Below are positions 46,686 through 57,961 of a DNA stretch of 64,000 nt, piece after piece. Position 1 is the stretch's first letter. Every line of letters begins with the position of its first letter. The position numbers and the translations under genes are program-made. The notes beneath the pieces were generated by a model that searched no databases, was not told the origin of the DNA, and was given only the letters and a program-made list of their open reading frames with translations. Origin of the DNA: Ananas comosus. Lineage: Eukaryota; Streptophyta; Magnoliopsida; Poales; Bromeliaceae. Where the stretch lies: positions 14,541,995-14,605,994 of the forward strand of contig NC_033623.1 in NCBI RefSeq assembly GCF_001540865.1, read 5' to 3'.

Positions 46686-49394
46686 ATGGCTTATTCGATC
46701 TCTATGTCACTAGTTCATATCATTGTGTTTCTGTGGATCCAAATCAAAAGCGCTTCTCCATCAGAATTGTCCTGCAATGAATTCGAGCGATCGGCTCTTC
46801 TCAAACTCAAGCAAAGCTTTAAAGATCCTCTAAACGCGCTCTCTTCATGGAAAGGCTTCGATTGCTGCAGTTGGAAAGGAGTCGAATGCGGCAACTACAC
46901 CGACCGCATCATCGGCCTCAATTTAAGTAGAAAATCTCTCGAGGGTGAGATCAATCCTTCTTTGCTTGAATTGAAGCATATAATCTCCTTAGATCTCAGC
47001 TTGAACGATTTCAACGGGACCGATATACCGGACTTCATTGGTTCGCTCGCGAATTTGAGGTACCTTAACCTCTCCAACTCTAACTTCGTGGGGTCGGTCC
47101 CTCATCATCTCGGCAATCTCTCTCGACTTCAGTACCTTGACCTTGGATCGGACGAATCGATAAGTATTTCCGGCCTAAGTAATGATGATCTTAGTTGGGT
47201 TTCGCGCCTTTCTTCTTTGAGATATCTCGACATGAGGATGATTAATCTCCGCAAGGCTACAAATTGGCTTCATGAAGTGAATGAGCTCCCTTCATTATCA
47301 GTGCTTAGATTGTCCTCATGTAATATATACACCATACCTCAATCTATTTTACATCTCAACCTTACTTATCTTACTGTTTTCGATCTCTCAAGCAATAACA
47401 TTAGGTCAACATTGCCTGAGTGGTTGTTTAATATGACTAACCTCAATGTTCTTGATCTTAGTAGAAATTTTCTTAGCGGTCCAATCCCCGGCACCTTCCA
47501 GAACATGCCATTTTTGAAAGTACTTAATCTTGGTCATAATTCTTTATCTGGCTACATTCCTTTGTCTATAGACCAGCTCACTTCCTTGGAAGAGCTATAT
47601 CTCAATTCTAATAGATTAAATGGCACTCTCCCTCAGATTATAGGACAAATGTCCACATTAACCATCTTAAATGTATCGTCGAATCTCTTAACCGGAATCG
47701 TCACGGAATCGCACTTTGCTAACCTCAGTAGATTGAACATACTCAACCTATCTTTCAATAACTTCTCCTTGCAGGTGAGCTCCAATTGGACTCCTCCCTT
47801 TCGACTAGATTCGATCTACATGTCTTCGTGCCGATTGGGTCCTCGGTTTCCTCCATGGCTAATCACGCAAAAAGGTTATGCCAAATTGGACATTGGTAAC
47901 GCAGGAGTCGTAGATTCATTACCAACCTGGTTTTGGAGCTTAACGAGTGAGATCGTGTCCCTGAATCTCTCTCTAAACCAGATAAAGGGTAGTTTACCGC
48001 CTTCGTTACATTCTATAAGCATCACTTTCATGGATTTAAGCTCTAATCTCTTCGAAGGCCCTCTTCCTCGCCTTCATCACGGAATCCAAATGTTGCAACT
48101 CAACGACAACTCGTTCGAAGGGACAATTCCTTTGGATTTGGGCCATGACATGCCTATGCTAAGGTGCCTACAACTCTCTAATAATCTCTTCCACGGTCCC
48201 ATCCCTCGGTCACTTTGTGAATTGGATCAACTAGTGGTTCTTTGGTTAGCTAACAACAACCTCACCGGAGCAATACCCGACTGTTGGAGTAATCTAGGAG
48301 CACTCGAAATACTCGACTTGGGGAATAATAATTTATACGGGAGAATTCCTGAATCATTTGGTTACATGAATTCTCTTGTTTCATTGCACTTAAACAACAA
48401 CGACCTGTTCGGAGAACTCCCTTTATCTCTGAAGAACTGCACTCTTTTAACTCTTCTTGATCTCTCCAACAACCAATTATCCGGAAACATACCAACATGG
48501 ATCCCGAATAGCCTAACCAATTTGATTATCCTTCGTCTTCGTTCAAATCGATTCATCGGTCCAGTCCCGCCCGAGTTATCTCGTCTTAACTCGCTTCAAC
48601 TGCTCGACATTTCGATAAACAAGCTTTCAGGGACTATACCAATATCTTTTGGGAACTTTACATCCATGAAGAAGACGAAAATGAAAGGAACTCTCCTAGG
48701 CGAACCATGGAGCGGCTACGAAGAACACTTGATGGTGTGCATAAACGGGAGGCAACTAAGATATACCAAAACTCTTTCTCTAGTCACAAGTGTTGATCTC
48801 TCAAGCAATAATTTGTATGGAGAAATCCCGAGTGAGATAACAAGTTTAGTGGGTCTTCTTGTGCTCAATTTATCTAAGAACGGGTTATCAGGAGAGATCC
48901 CGCAAAACATTGGCAATATGGGGTGGTTGGAATCCTTAGACCTTTCGAAAAACCAACTTAACGGTCAAATTCCGCCGACGTTGTCAAATTTGACTTCGTT
49001 GACTCATTTGAATTTGTCTTTCAACAATTTGAGCGGGAGGATTCCGTTAGGGTTCCAGCTACAGACGTTTACCGATCCTTCAATTTACGAGGGGAATAGT
49101 GGTCTGTGCGGACCACCGTTAACGGAGGGGTGCTCACAGAGCTCAATGAACATTACTTCTTCCAACAGTGGCGGGGATGATGGGATTGGAACATTGTGGC
49201 TCGAGTTGAGTGTGATAGCAGGGTTCGTTACGGGAGTTGTGGTTGTGTTGAGTGTACTACTACTGCAGAGGTCGTGGAGGCTTATGTTTTTCGTAGCCGT
49301 TGACAAGGCTTTTGATTGGGTTCATGCAAAAATTGGCAGGAGTTCAAAAACATCGATCATTGGTGTATTTGGAGAAGATAGAGAGAACTTTTAA
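46686..49394 (+). CDS. LRR receptor-like protein (RLP), intronless
   Basis: 902 residues. A signal peptide (about 1-24) is followed by an LRR N-cap with CNEFERSALLKLKQSF and the CCSWKGVEC pair, then about 28 plant-type LRRs (LxxLxxLxLSxNxxxGxIP). A non-LRR island follows (about 655-700), then more LRRs, an acidic juxtamembrane segment, a TM helix at about 839-861 with GxxxG (GFVTG), and a short basic tail without kinase. Known for the family: cell-surface perception of fungal or other elicitors (EIX/Cf-like RLPs), signalling through SOBIR1/BAK1-type kinases. The ligand cannot be predicted. It is a tandem paralogue of the next gene. Confidence 0.93.
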   Translation: MAYSISMSLVHIIVFLWIQIKSASPSELSCNEFERSALLKLKQSFKDPLNALSSWKGFDCCSWKGVECGNYTDRIIGLNLSRKSLEGEINPSLLELKHIISLDLSLNDFNGTDIPDFIGSLANLRYLNLSNSNFVGSVPHHLGNLSRLQYLDLGSDESISISGLSNDDLSWVSRLSSLRYLDMRMINLRKATNWLHEVNELPSLSVLRLSSCNIYTIPQSILHLNLTYLTVFDLSSNNIRSTLPEWLFNMTNLNVLDLSRNFLSGPIPGTFQNMPFLKVLNLGHNSLSGYIPLSIDQLTSLEELYLNSNRLNGTLPQIIGQMSTLTILNVSSNLLTGIVTESHFANLSRLNILNLSFNNFSLQVSSNWTPPFRLDSIYMSSCRLGPRFPPWLITQKGYAKLDIGNAGVVDSLPTWFWSLTSEIVSLNLSLNQIKGSLPPSLHSISITFMDLSSNLFEGPLPRLHHGIQMLQLNDNSFEGTIPLDLGHDMPMLRCLQLSNNLFHGPIPRSLCELDQLVVLWLANNNLTGAIPDCWSNLGALEILDLGNNNLYGRIPESFGYMNSLVSLHLNNNDLFGELPLSLKNCTLLTLLDLSNNQLSGNIPTWIPNSLTNLIILRLRSNRFIGPVPPELSRLNSLQLLDISINKLSGTIPISFGNFTSMKKTKMKGTLLGEPWSGYEEHLMVCINGRQLRYTKTLSLVTSVDLSSNNLYGEIPSEITSLVGLLVLNLSKNGLSGEIPQNIGNMGWLESLDLSKNQLNGQIPPTLSNLTSLTHLNLSFNNLSGRIPLGFQLQTFTDPSIYEGNSGLCGPPLTEGCSQSSMNITSSNSGGDDGIGTLWLELSVIAGFVTGVVVVLSVLLLQRSWRLMFFVAVDKAFDWVHAKIGRSSKTSIIGVFGEDRENF

Positions 49395-50384
49395 GAAGCA
49401 ATTTTATGTATCAAATACTTGATCATTTTAACTAGCTTCATATTTTTCTTTTCTTTTTGAGAAAAGTAGCTTACATTGTAAAAGTAATTTAATGCATATT
49501 AGACCTTTCTATGATTTGTCTACTTTGCAATCGCCTTTTTTTGTTATTTCTATTTGTGTGCTCGTCATGACACAATGTGAACCGACGCTAAAACTTCTTG
49601 GAACCTTTAAAACGTCCAACAATTTCTCAAATTGCCGCTTTCGATGTGAAAGGGTTTTTGTTCACTCTTCCACGCAGGGGACAAGAAATGGACTTTGTAC
49701 CCCTTTCTTTACGCCAATATGAAAACGCCTATTAAGATTCCTAATCAGGTAAACAACAGTAGAGACAAAGTTAACGTTAAAATAATTTCAGAATATATTA
49801 CTACATCCTTCATCATTTAACTGAGTCTGAGCTCCTATCAATTTAATTGAGTTTCACGGAATGGCTCAGATTGAGCACTCCATTCTTATTTTTAATTAGT
49901 GTGTGGTTTGATTTTGATTTTGAACCTAGTTTGATTTCCAAGTCAAATATGGAAGGGATTTTTTTTGGTTCCTTCAGAATTTATCTTAATGTTATATATA
50001 CTCTCTTCATTGTTATCTTTCTCATTCCTCTGTTTCAGTGTGTCCAAGCAACAGCATCTTCTTACACAACTGGGTCAAGCATAGGTCCACTAGCAATAGA
50101 TTATTGCCTTGTGCTCCGGGCAATACACGGTAGTATCAACACGCATGTTTCATTTTCATTTCATGTAATAGCCTTTATGATTATGTTACTGGGGACTCTT
50201 GGAAAAATGAACCACAATCTGTAGGCCAAGCATTAGTCATATATACAAAGTTCTTGATTTGATTGGTTGACTGACTTGAAGAATCATCTTCTTCTAAATC
50301 AATTCTTCTCTTTATAAATAGATGAAACTTTTAATCTAGCTCAATACAATTTAAGCTCACATTTCTCCAGCAACTCTTAAAGAT
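49395..50384. other. RLP intergenic region
   Basis: About 1 kb between the two RLPs. The 125-codon frame at 49847-50224 has no recognisable domain and no LRR signature, so I do not call it. A tataaata at about 50313 is a plausible TATA box for the second RLP. Confidence 0.5.
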
Positions 50385-53225
50385 ATGAAGGGTTCAAATT
50401 TTCTTTCAATAGCTATGATCTTTATGTTTCTATCTTCATCCTTGAGCTTGGGTTGTGTCACGTCGGAGAGGCGGGCTCTTCTTAATCTCAAAGAAGGCCT
50501 TCAAGATCCTCTAAATGAGCTCGCATCTTGGAAGGGCTTCGACTGCTGCAGCTGGAACGGAGTTGATTGCGACCACAGCACTGGGTTCATCTCTAGTCTC
50601 AAGCTAAACAACACGGCATTAGGTGGTAAGATCAGTCCTTCTATACTTGAATTGAAGCACTTAACATCTTTGGATCTCAGCTTGAACGATTTCAACGAAA
50701 CCAACATACCGGAATTTGTTGGTTCCTTAAGAGAACTGAAGTATCTCAATCTCTCGTCCTCGAACTTTGGTGGGCCAATCCCTCACCAGCTCGGTAACCT
50801 TTCTAAACTCGAATACCTTGACCTTGGAGCCGGATGGAGCAGTGTGATTAATAGGCTAAGCGATCATGATCTTGGTTGGGTTTCTAATCTTTTTTCTTTG
50901 AGGTACATTGATATGGGTGGAGTGAACCTCACAATGGCGAATAATTGGCTTGATGAGTTCAATAAGCTTCCTTCTCTCTTAGAACTTCGATTGTCGTCGT
51001 GTTCCATAAACGTCATTCCTTATAGTCTTCCTTTCCTCAACCTTAGCTCTCTTACTGTTCTTGATCTTTCTAGTAACAATATCAATTCAACATTACCGCC
51101 GTGGATCTTTAACATGACAAGTCTCTCTATGCTCGATCTTGGCGTTAACGCCTTTCATGGGGAAATCCCGGATGCCTTTAAGAGTTCGTCTTCTCTTTCG
51201 ACCATCATCCTCCACTTTAATCATTTAGAGGGCAAAATACCAACAACAACGGGAACACTCTGCAAAATCGAATATGTGGATTTCTCATGGAACAACTTCA
51301 GTGGGGAGATAACCGAATTAGTGGAAGGGCTATCTCAGTGTCATCCAGCGCCAAATTTGACGCAACTTATCCTAGCCCATAATTTGCTATCTGGTTCTAT
51401 ACCTTCATCTACTGAGAATTTGTCGTCGTTGCAAGTACTCTTTCTTCAATCTAATAGACTAACCGGAGTCATTCCAGAGGGTCTGGGACGGCTATCGATG
51501 CTAAGACGATTAGATGTGTCCTCCAATCTATTAAATGGTGTTATTTCCGAAGCACACTTCGCGAACCTTAGTAGGTTGAAGGAGTTCGATATCTCTTTGA
51601 ATAACATATCTTTAACCGTGAGCTCCGACTGGGTTCCTCCTTTTCAGCTTAACATCATCTCCATGCCATCTTGCCATTTGGGTCCTGATTTTCCCGCGTG
51701 GCTTCGAACCCAAAAGGGCTTCTCCGAACTGGACATCTCCAATGCGGGCATTTCGGATACACTCCCGGACTGGTTCTGGAACTTGACAAGTGAGATAGCT
51801 TACTTAAATTTTTCTCAAAACAACATCAGCGGTCGCCTACCATCCTCATTGCAATCTATTAGCATTACTCTGATGGATTTGAGTTCGAACCGCTTCGCAG
51901 GGTCCCTTCCTCTGTTTAATCCTAACATCACGGTGTTGCACCTCTACGACAATTCATTTGAAGGAACTGTTCCTTTAGATATCGGAGCAACATTACCTAT
52001 GTTGAAAAATTTATTGCTTTCAAATAATCTCATAACCGGTACCATCCCTTCGAGCGTATGCGAGATGGAATATTTAGAGGTTCTTGGGCTTGCCAACAAT
52101 TTCTTATCAGGAGAATTGCCGCGGTGCTGGGGAAGCACACAACTTCTGAAAATACTCGATTTCGGAAATAACAACTTTCATGGAAGCATTCCTGCATCAC
52201 TTGGCTCCTTAACGTTTCTTGTTTCCCTGCACTTGAACAACAATAGCCTCTCAGGGAAGCTCCCTGAGTCACTGAAAAACTGCACTGGTTTAGTTACACT
52301 TGATCTCGGCGACAACCGATTAGCAGGAGAAATACCAATCTGGATGGGAGAGAGCTTTCCGAATTTGATGGTCCTTCGACTTCATTCGAATAGATTTGTT
52401 GGTAAAATCCCGACGGAACTATCACTTCTCACTTCACTACAGGTGTTGGACATCGGGAACAATAGTCTCTCAGGAACTATTCCGATATCTTTCGGCGATT
52501 TTACTGCGATGATCGAGACTCAGAAAAGCGGAGATCTTCTGTACGAAATCTGGGGCAGTTATGTCGATAATGTGGTGCTCTACATGCAAGGGAGAGAGCT
52601 AACATACACTAAGACGCTTGATTTGGTTACAAGTATAGACCTCTCGAGCAACAAACTGCACGGGAAAATACCTGATGAGCTAACGAATCTTGTGGGTCTA
52701 ATCGATCTCGATCTCTCGAACAATGAGCTCGTCGGAAAAATCCCCGAAAAGATCGGTGCTCTTAAAATGCTATTGTCTTTGGATCTATCAAGAAACAAAC
52801 TTTACGGTCCGATCCCTCCGAGCTTATCGACCATGACCTCTCTGAACCACTTGAACTTGTCATACAATGATCTAAGCGGGCGAATTCCGACCGGTTCCCA
52901 GCTCCAAACGTTCAACGATCCGTCAATTTACGTTGGAAACACCGATTTGTGTGGGCCGCCGTTGAGCAACAAATGCCCGGATGATGACAAACATCCGAAA
53001 ACAAATGCTACTGCTAGTCATGAAAATGAATCTGAAGCGGTGTGGTTCTATTCTAGCATTCCACCAGGATTTGCATTTGGGTTGTTGCTTGTGTACGGTG
53101 TGATGTTATTTAAGAGCACCTGGAGGTTTGCATTTTTCTTGTCCATTGATAGCATGTATGATTGGTTTTATGTGACAATTGGGGTGAATATGCGCAGACT
53201 GAGGAGAAAGTTTGGGGCTGAATAA
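50385..53225 (+). CDS. LRR receptor-like protein (RLP), intronless, tandem paralogue
   Basis: 946 residues. The signal peptide (about 1-22) is followed by the LRR N-cap CVTSERRALLNLKEGL and CCSWNGVDC. About 30 LRRs are interrupted by an island at about 715-755 (DLLYEIWGSYVDNV). A terminal Cys pair (LCGPPLSNKC), an acidic spacer and a TM helix at about 889-909 with GFAFG (GxxxG) lead to a short Arg-rich tail. There is no kinase domain. It resembles 46686-49394 along its length. It has extra repeat sequence around residues 270-330 (SQCHPAPNLTQL) that the first gene lacks, so recognition specificity may have diverged. Confidence 0.93.
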   Translation: MKGSNFLSIAMIFMFLSSSLSLGCVTSERRALLNLKEGLQDPLNELASWKGFDCCSWNGVDCDHSTGFISSLKLNNTALGGKISPSILELKHLTSLDLSLNDFNETNIPEFVGSLRELKYLNLSSSNFGGPIPHQLGNLSKLEYLDLGAGWSSVINRLSDHDLGWVSNLFSLRYIDMGGVNLTMANNWLDEFNKLPSLLELRLSSCSINVIPYSLPFLNLSSLTVLDLSSNNINSTLPPWIFNMTSLSMLDLGVNAFHGEIPDAFKSSSSLSTIILHFNHLEGKIPTTTGTLCKIEYVDFSWNNFSGEITELVEGLSQCHPAPNLTQLILAHNLLSGSIPSSTENLSSLQVLFLQSNRLTGVIPEGLGRLSMLRRLDVSSNLLNGVISEAHFANLSRLKEFDISLNNISLTVSSDWVPPFQLNIISMPSCHLGPDFPAWLRTQKGFSELDISNAGISDTLPDWFWNLTSEIAYLNFSQNNISGRLPSSLQSISITLMDLSSNRFAGSLPLFNPNITVLHLYDNSFEGTVPLDIGATLPMLKNLLLSNNLITGTIPSSVCEMEYLEVLGLANNFLSGELPRCWGSTQLLKILDFGNNNFHGSIPASLGSLTFLVSLHLNNNSLSGKLPESLKNCTGLVTLDLGDNRLAGEIPIWMGESFPNLMVLRLHSNRFVGKIPTELSLLTSLQVLDIGNNSLSGTIPISFGDFTAMIETQKSGDLLYEIWGSYVDNVVLYMQGRELTYTKTLDLVTSIDLSSNKLHGKIPDELTNLVGLIDLDLSNNELVGKIPEKIGALKMLLSLDLSRNKLYGPIPPSLSTMTSLNHLNLSYNDLSGRIPTGSQLQTFNDPSIYVGNTDLCGPPLSNKCPDDDKHPKTNATASHENESEAVWFYSSIPPGFAFGLLLVYGVMLFKSTWRFAFFLSIDSMYDWFYVTIGVNMRRLRRKFGAE

Positions 53226-53464
53226 GTGTATTAAATTATCAGATTTGTAATGTGCATGATTTTTACTTCTTTTAAACAGATGCTTTTCTGCTGGATGTAA
53301 TTATAATTTTCATGACTAGGATTGAGTGGTTCCCACAAATAATAATATTAATCTAAAGGTTAAAAATGATTAAAGGGACTGATCTAAGGATCAAAAAGTC
53401 AGAAATATCATATACTCTATTTTTTCAATAGTATGATAACTTTATATATATATATATAGATATA

Positions 53465-54027
53465 GAGTTTTTCTAGAATACTATCGGTAGTAAACGGCTC
53501 GGTTTACTACCAATTTATTTTCTATGATAGAGCTTCCAAATTGATGATCGGCACCGTTAAACATGATTTAAACTATTTAAACTATCTGGAAATCAAATTT
53601 CACATATTTTCGATATTGTTCTCTTGTCCATCAAGTGGACAGAAAAATGAATGGCTGGAAATGAATATTCTTTAAAAAGTGATGATACAATTTTTATATT
53701 TGAAATCTAGAGTCTAGATCTTATTTTAAATAGTTTAAAGAATTTTCTAACAAAAATTTAGTTGATTTGAACTCTTCTATACCGTTAAACAAGCAAACGC
53801 ACCATATCGGCCATTAAAATTATAGATTTTGTGTCCCTTTGATCGTTCAGTTAGTGATGCCAAAAAATCATAAAATTTGATTTCTAGATAATTTAAATGG
53901 TCTAGATCATGTTGAACGGTGTCGATCATCGATTTGGAAGCTCTATCATCAAAAACAAATCGGTAGTAACCTGAGCAGTTTACTAGTAAACTGAGCAGTT
54001 TACTACCGATAGTAGCCCAGTCAAACT
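53465..54027. mobile_element. Long-TIR MITE P, copy 1
   Basis: The left end ctagaatactatcggtagta and the right inverse tactaccgatagtagcccag have long internal inverted similarity (agctcta/tcatc segments). It has no coding content and is distantly related to the MULE-type MITEs at 2047 and 12856. Confidence 0.75.
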
Positions 54028-54058
54028 CTCTCTCTATCTCTCTCTATATATATATATA

Positions 54059-54602
54059 GGCTTGGGCTACTATCCTATTAAAGGATAGTAGCACTTGTTC
54101 TATCAAATTGTTCTTGATGATAAAGATTCTGAATCGATGATCGGAGCCGTTGAAGTTGATCTAGAGTATTTGAAATATCTAGAAACTAAATTTCATAAAT
54201 TTTAAAAATTATTTACATGGTGATCAAAGTGTCGTAAAATCGATAATTTTTGACGGCCTATATGAGCCGTTTGTTTGTTTAACGGTGTAGATTAATCCAA
54301 ATTATTTGAATTTTTGATAAATTTTTTTTTATACTATTTATATAATGTTTGATAATTTTGATTATGAATTGAGAAAGTCTGACCTCTTTTTTAAGAAGGT
54401 TATTCATTTATGACCGTTCATTTTTCAACTCCTAAGATGAACTTGATGATAATTTTTAAATATTACAAAATTTGGTTTCTAAATATTTCTAATTGTGTAG
54501 ATTAATTTCAACGATACCGATTATCAATTTGAAGTTTTGATCATTCAAATCAACTTGATAGGACAATGTCCTTAATCCTATTAATAGGATAGTAGATGAA
54601 CT
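54059..54602. mobile_element. Long-TIR MITE Q, copy 1
   Basis: The left end ggcttgggctactatcctat and the right inverse attaataggatagtagatga. Internal sequence includes gatcggagccgttgaagttg, as in the other long-TIR MITEs. Followed by a CT run. Confidence 0.72.
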
Positions 54603-54625
54603 CTCTATCTCTCTCTCTCTCTCTA

Positions 54626-55187
54626 GAGTTTTTCTAGAATACTATCGGTAGTAAACGGCTCGGTTTACTACCGATTTATTTTCGATGACAGAGCTTCGAA
54701 ATTGATGAACGGCACCGTTAAACATGATCTAAACTATTTAAATTATCTGGAAATCAAATTTCACACTTTCGATATTGTTCTCTTTCCATCAAGTGAACAG
54801 AAAAATGAATGACTGGAAATGAATATCCTTCAAAAAGTGATTGATACAATTTTTATATTTGAGATCTAGAGTCTAGATCTTATTTTAAATAGTTTAAAGA
54901 ATTTTCTAATAAAAATTTAGTTGATTTGAACTCTTATATACCGTTGAACAAGCAAACGCACCATATCGGCCATTAAAATTATAGATTTTGTGACACTTTG
55001 ATCGTTCAGTTAGTGATGCCAAAAAATCATGAAATTTGATTTCTAGATAATTTAAATGGTCTAGATCATGTTGAACGGTGTCGATCGTCGATTTGGAAGC
55101 TCTATCATCAAAAACAAATCGGTTGTGAACCGAGCAATTTACTAGTAAACTGAGCAGTTTACTACCGATAGTAGCCCAGTCAAACTC
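54626..55187. mobile_element. Long-TIR MITE P, copy 2
   Basis: Tandem duplicate of 53465-54027 at a period of 1161 bp, with many base differences in the first 250 bp. Confidence 0.75.
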
Positions 55188-55217
55188 TCTCTCTATCTCT
55201 CTCTATATATATATATA

Positions 55218-55760
55218 GGCTTGGGCTACTATCCTATTAAAGGATAGTAGCACTTGTTCTATCAAATTGTTCTTGATGATAAAGATTCTGAATCGATGAT
55301 CGGAGCCGTTGAAGTTGATCTAGAGTATTTGAAATATCTAGAAACTAAATTTCATAAATTTTAAAAATTATTTACATGGTGATCAAAGTGTCGTAAAATC
55401 GATAATTTTTGACGGCCTATATGAGCCGTTTGTTTGTTTAACGGTGTAGATTAATCCAAATTATTTGAATTTTTGATAAATTTTTTTTTATACTATTTAT
55501 ATAATGTTTGATAATTTTGATTATGAATTGAGAAAGTCTGACCTCTTTTTTAAGAAGGTTATTCATTTATGACCGTTCATTTTTCAACTCCTAAGATGAA
55601 CTTGATGATAATTTTTAAATATTACAAAATTTGGTTTCTAAATATTTCTAATTGTGTAGATTAATTTCAACGATACCGATTATCAATTTGAAGTTTTGAT
55701 CATTCAAATCAACTTGATAGGACAATGTCCTTAATCCTATTAATAGGATAGTAGATGAAC

Positions 55761-55761
<1 letters not shown>
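55218..55761. mobile_element. Long-TIR MITE Q, copy 2
   Basis: Tandem duplicate of 54059-54602. I saw no differences in the stretch I compared. A (CT)n(TA)n tract (55762-55842) then leads into the gap. Confidence 0.72.

Positions 55762-55842
<81 letters not shown>
55762..55842. repeat. (CT)n(TA)n microsatellite at a gap edge
   Basis: The low-complexity run ends directly at the N block and is the likely cause of the assembly break. Confidence 0.9.
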
Positions 55843-55867
55843 NNNNNNNNNNNNNNNNNNNNNNNNN
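55843..55867. other. Assembly gap of 25 N
   Basis: A placeholder gap. The left side is MITE and microsatellite. The right side is the interior of a Copia element. The element's remaining pol domains and 3' LTR must lie in the gap or be lost. Confidence 0.98.
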
Positions 55868-57552
55868 GGAGTTCTTGTAGGGCCACAAATATCTGCATGA
55901 ATTAGTTCGAGCGGAGCCTTTGCTCTCCAAGATGTTTTAGGAAATGGAAGGCGATGTAACTTTCCGTAAACACATCCTTCACAAATTTTGTCCACTTTAT
56001 TTATTGACGGAAGACCCAAAACCATGTTCTTCTCTTTTAATAGATGAAGTCCTTTAAGGTTTAAGTGGCCATATCTCAAGTGCCACAAATATGATTCATC
56101 AACTTTTTCACTTTTTAATGCAATATTTTGCTTGGTTGGCATGTTCAGAGGAAAAACTTTATTTGGGGTCATCTTAATATTTGCTACTAATGCCTTCTTG
56201 TCTTTGTCAAAAATTTTGCATTCACCTTTTTCAAATATAACTGTATATCCATTTTGCAATAACTGTCCAACACTTAGTAAATTTTGAGTTAAGCCTGGAA
56301 CATAGAGAACATCATGAATTAACCTTTTCATACCTCCTTTTGTGTAGACAGCTATGACCCCTTTGCCCTCAATCTGTTGTAGCTTGCCATTACCAAGCTT
56401 GACTTGAGAAGATGAATCTTGATGTAGATCAACAAAGAAGTCTCGATTCCCTGTCATATGATTGCTGCAACCACTATCCAAATACCAAGTTTCTTGTGAT
56501 TCTTGATGAGCATTCATGCAAGAGTAAAATAATTGTTCACCGTTATCTTCTTTAGAAAAATTTGCTTCATTTTTATCTTTCTTATCCTTAAACCAACAGT
56601 CTCTTTCAGAATGATTTGGAATCTTGCATCTTTTGCATCGAAAACGACAACTTTTAGATTCATGTCCAAATTTTTTGCAAATAAAATATTGGGAATTGAA
56701 GTTACCATTTCTTTGAATTGGTTGTCCATTTCGGCCTTTACCTCTGCCACGAGACCAGTTATCTTGATTTCTCCTTTGGAACTGTCTTCTATCTTTGCCA
56801 TCTCGCTCCATACTTGCAGCTTTCCTTTCTTGGATTGTTAGTTTGGATTGAAATGCTTGCTCTATATTTTGATCTGTAAACCTGCTCATTCTTTGTGCAT
56901 GTGCCTCAAGAGAACCCATCAGTTCATGCAAAGTAAATATAGATAAATCTTTCGATTCTTCGATTGCAGCAACAATATGATCAAATTTAGCCGGTAAACT
57001 TCTTAAAATTTTCTCAACTATCTTTTTCTCTTCAATTGTATCTCCATAACTTCTTATTTGATTTATGATTCCGGCAACTCTAGAACAAAAATCTTTTATA
57101 CTTTCATTATCTTTCATAGCTAGATTATCAAATTCTCTCCATAATAATTGAAGCTTAATGGTGATGATTTTGTCGGAGCCTTGGAACTCCTTTTTTAAAA
57201 TTTCCCAAGCTTCTTTTGACTGAGTTGCACCCAAAATTCTAGGAAATATAGTTTTACTTACCCCTTGCTGGATGAAAAGTAGGGCTTTTGCATCCTTTTT
57301 CTTGTTCTCCTTATGCTCCTTTTGCTTTGCTTGTGTCCATGTTGCAAGTGTTTCTTGATTTTCTGGCTCTTCATAACCTCCTTCTACCAAATCCCACAAG
57401 TCTTGTGACAGAAAGAGAGTTTTCATCTGGATGCTCCAAAAATCATAACTTTCTCCGTCAAAAATTGGTACTTGATTTTGCATATAGTTGAAGGTGGTGA
57501 TGCTTGTTGTTGCTGCTGCATTGCTTGAGCTTGCTCCAGCACTAGTTGCCAT
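55868..57552 (-). mobile_element. Ty1/Copia gag-pol, 5' part, truncated by the gap
   Basis: The minus-strand frame from 57552 is open for 561 codons up to the gap. In order it has: a UBN2/Copia-type gag (about 25-215); a basic region; one canonical CX2CX4HX4C knuckle (CKRCKIPNHSERDC), preceded by a degenerate one (CKKFGHESKSC) that lacks its first Cys; the aspartic protease signature WYLDSGCSNHMTG; a gag-pre-integrase HHCC zinc segment (HLRYGH ... CEGC); and the first integrase residues with the catalytic Asp in HADICGP. Integrase remainder, RT and RNase H are absent here. Residues predicted beyond the gap are microsatellite read-through. The intact frame suggests recent activity. Confidence 0.92.
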
Positions 57553-57590
57553 GAAGTGCTAGATTTGAGATGAAGGACTTGAGGGAAATT

Positions 57591-57603
57591 GGCTCTGATA
57601 CCA
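57591..57603 (-). other. Copia primer binding site (initiator tRNA-Met type)
   Basis: On the minus strand it reads tggtatcagagcc, complementary to the 3' end of initiator methionine tRNA. It lies 4 nt inside the LTR end. Confidence 0.88.
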
Positions 57604-57607
57604 ATTT

Positions 57608-57898
57608 TGTTGGGTGCAGGGAGGATTTAACAACTATTTTTAAAGGTATTGGAAGATCTTTTTATTAATTTGGCTAAGTACAAGAGAACTCTTGGGGGCT
57701 TGGTTACATGGCATTGCATGACATCCTATTCATAGACTTTTACATGACTCTTGAGTTTCCTCATTAATTTCTTCACTAACTCTTAGACTTCTTGACTCTT
57801 AGAATTCCAAGATCAAATGACCTTTAGAATTCCAAAATGACTCTTAGACTTCCAAAAAGACTTTTAGTATTCTAAGAATTACAAATTAGATTTTAACA
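57608..57898 (-). mobile_element. 5' LTR of the Copia element, 291 bp
   Basis: On the minus strand it starts tgttaaaatc and ends cacccaaca, so it has TG...CA ends with a TGTT/AACA inverted repeat. It abuts the primer binding site. The flanking bases gttaa (57899-57903) belong to the P450 intron and would be one half of the target duplication. Confidence 0.85.
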
Positions 57899-57961
57899 GT
57901 TAATTAGTGCTTGAATGAGATAATTATTGATATTTTTTTAAAAAAAAAACTTTTAATTACC

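Noticed and set aside
49847..50224. 125-codon frame between the RLPs
   Set aside because: No recognisable domain, no LRR motif, and AT-rich codon use. It lies in the leader/promoter region of the second RLP.
55760..55842. C-terminal Tyr/Ile and Arg/Glu-rich extension of the Copia polyprotein
   Set aside because: It reads through the N gap into a TA/CT microsatellite and MITE, so it is not part of the protein.
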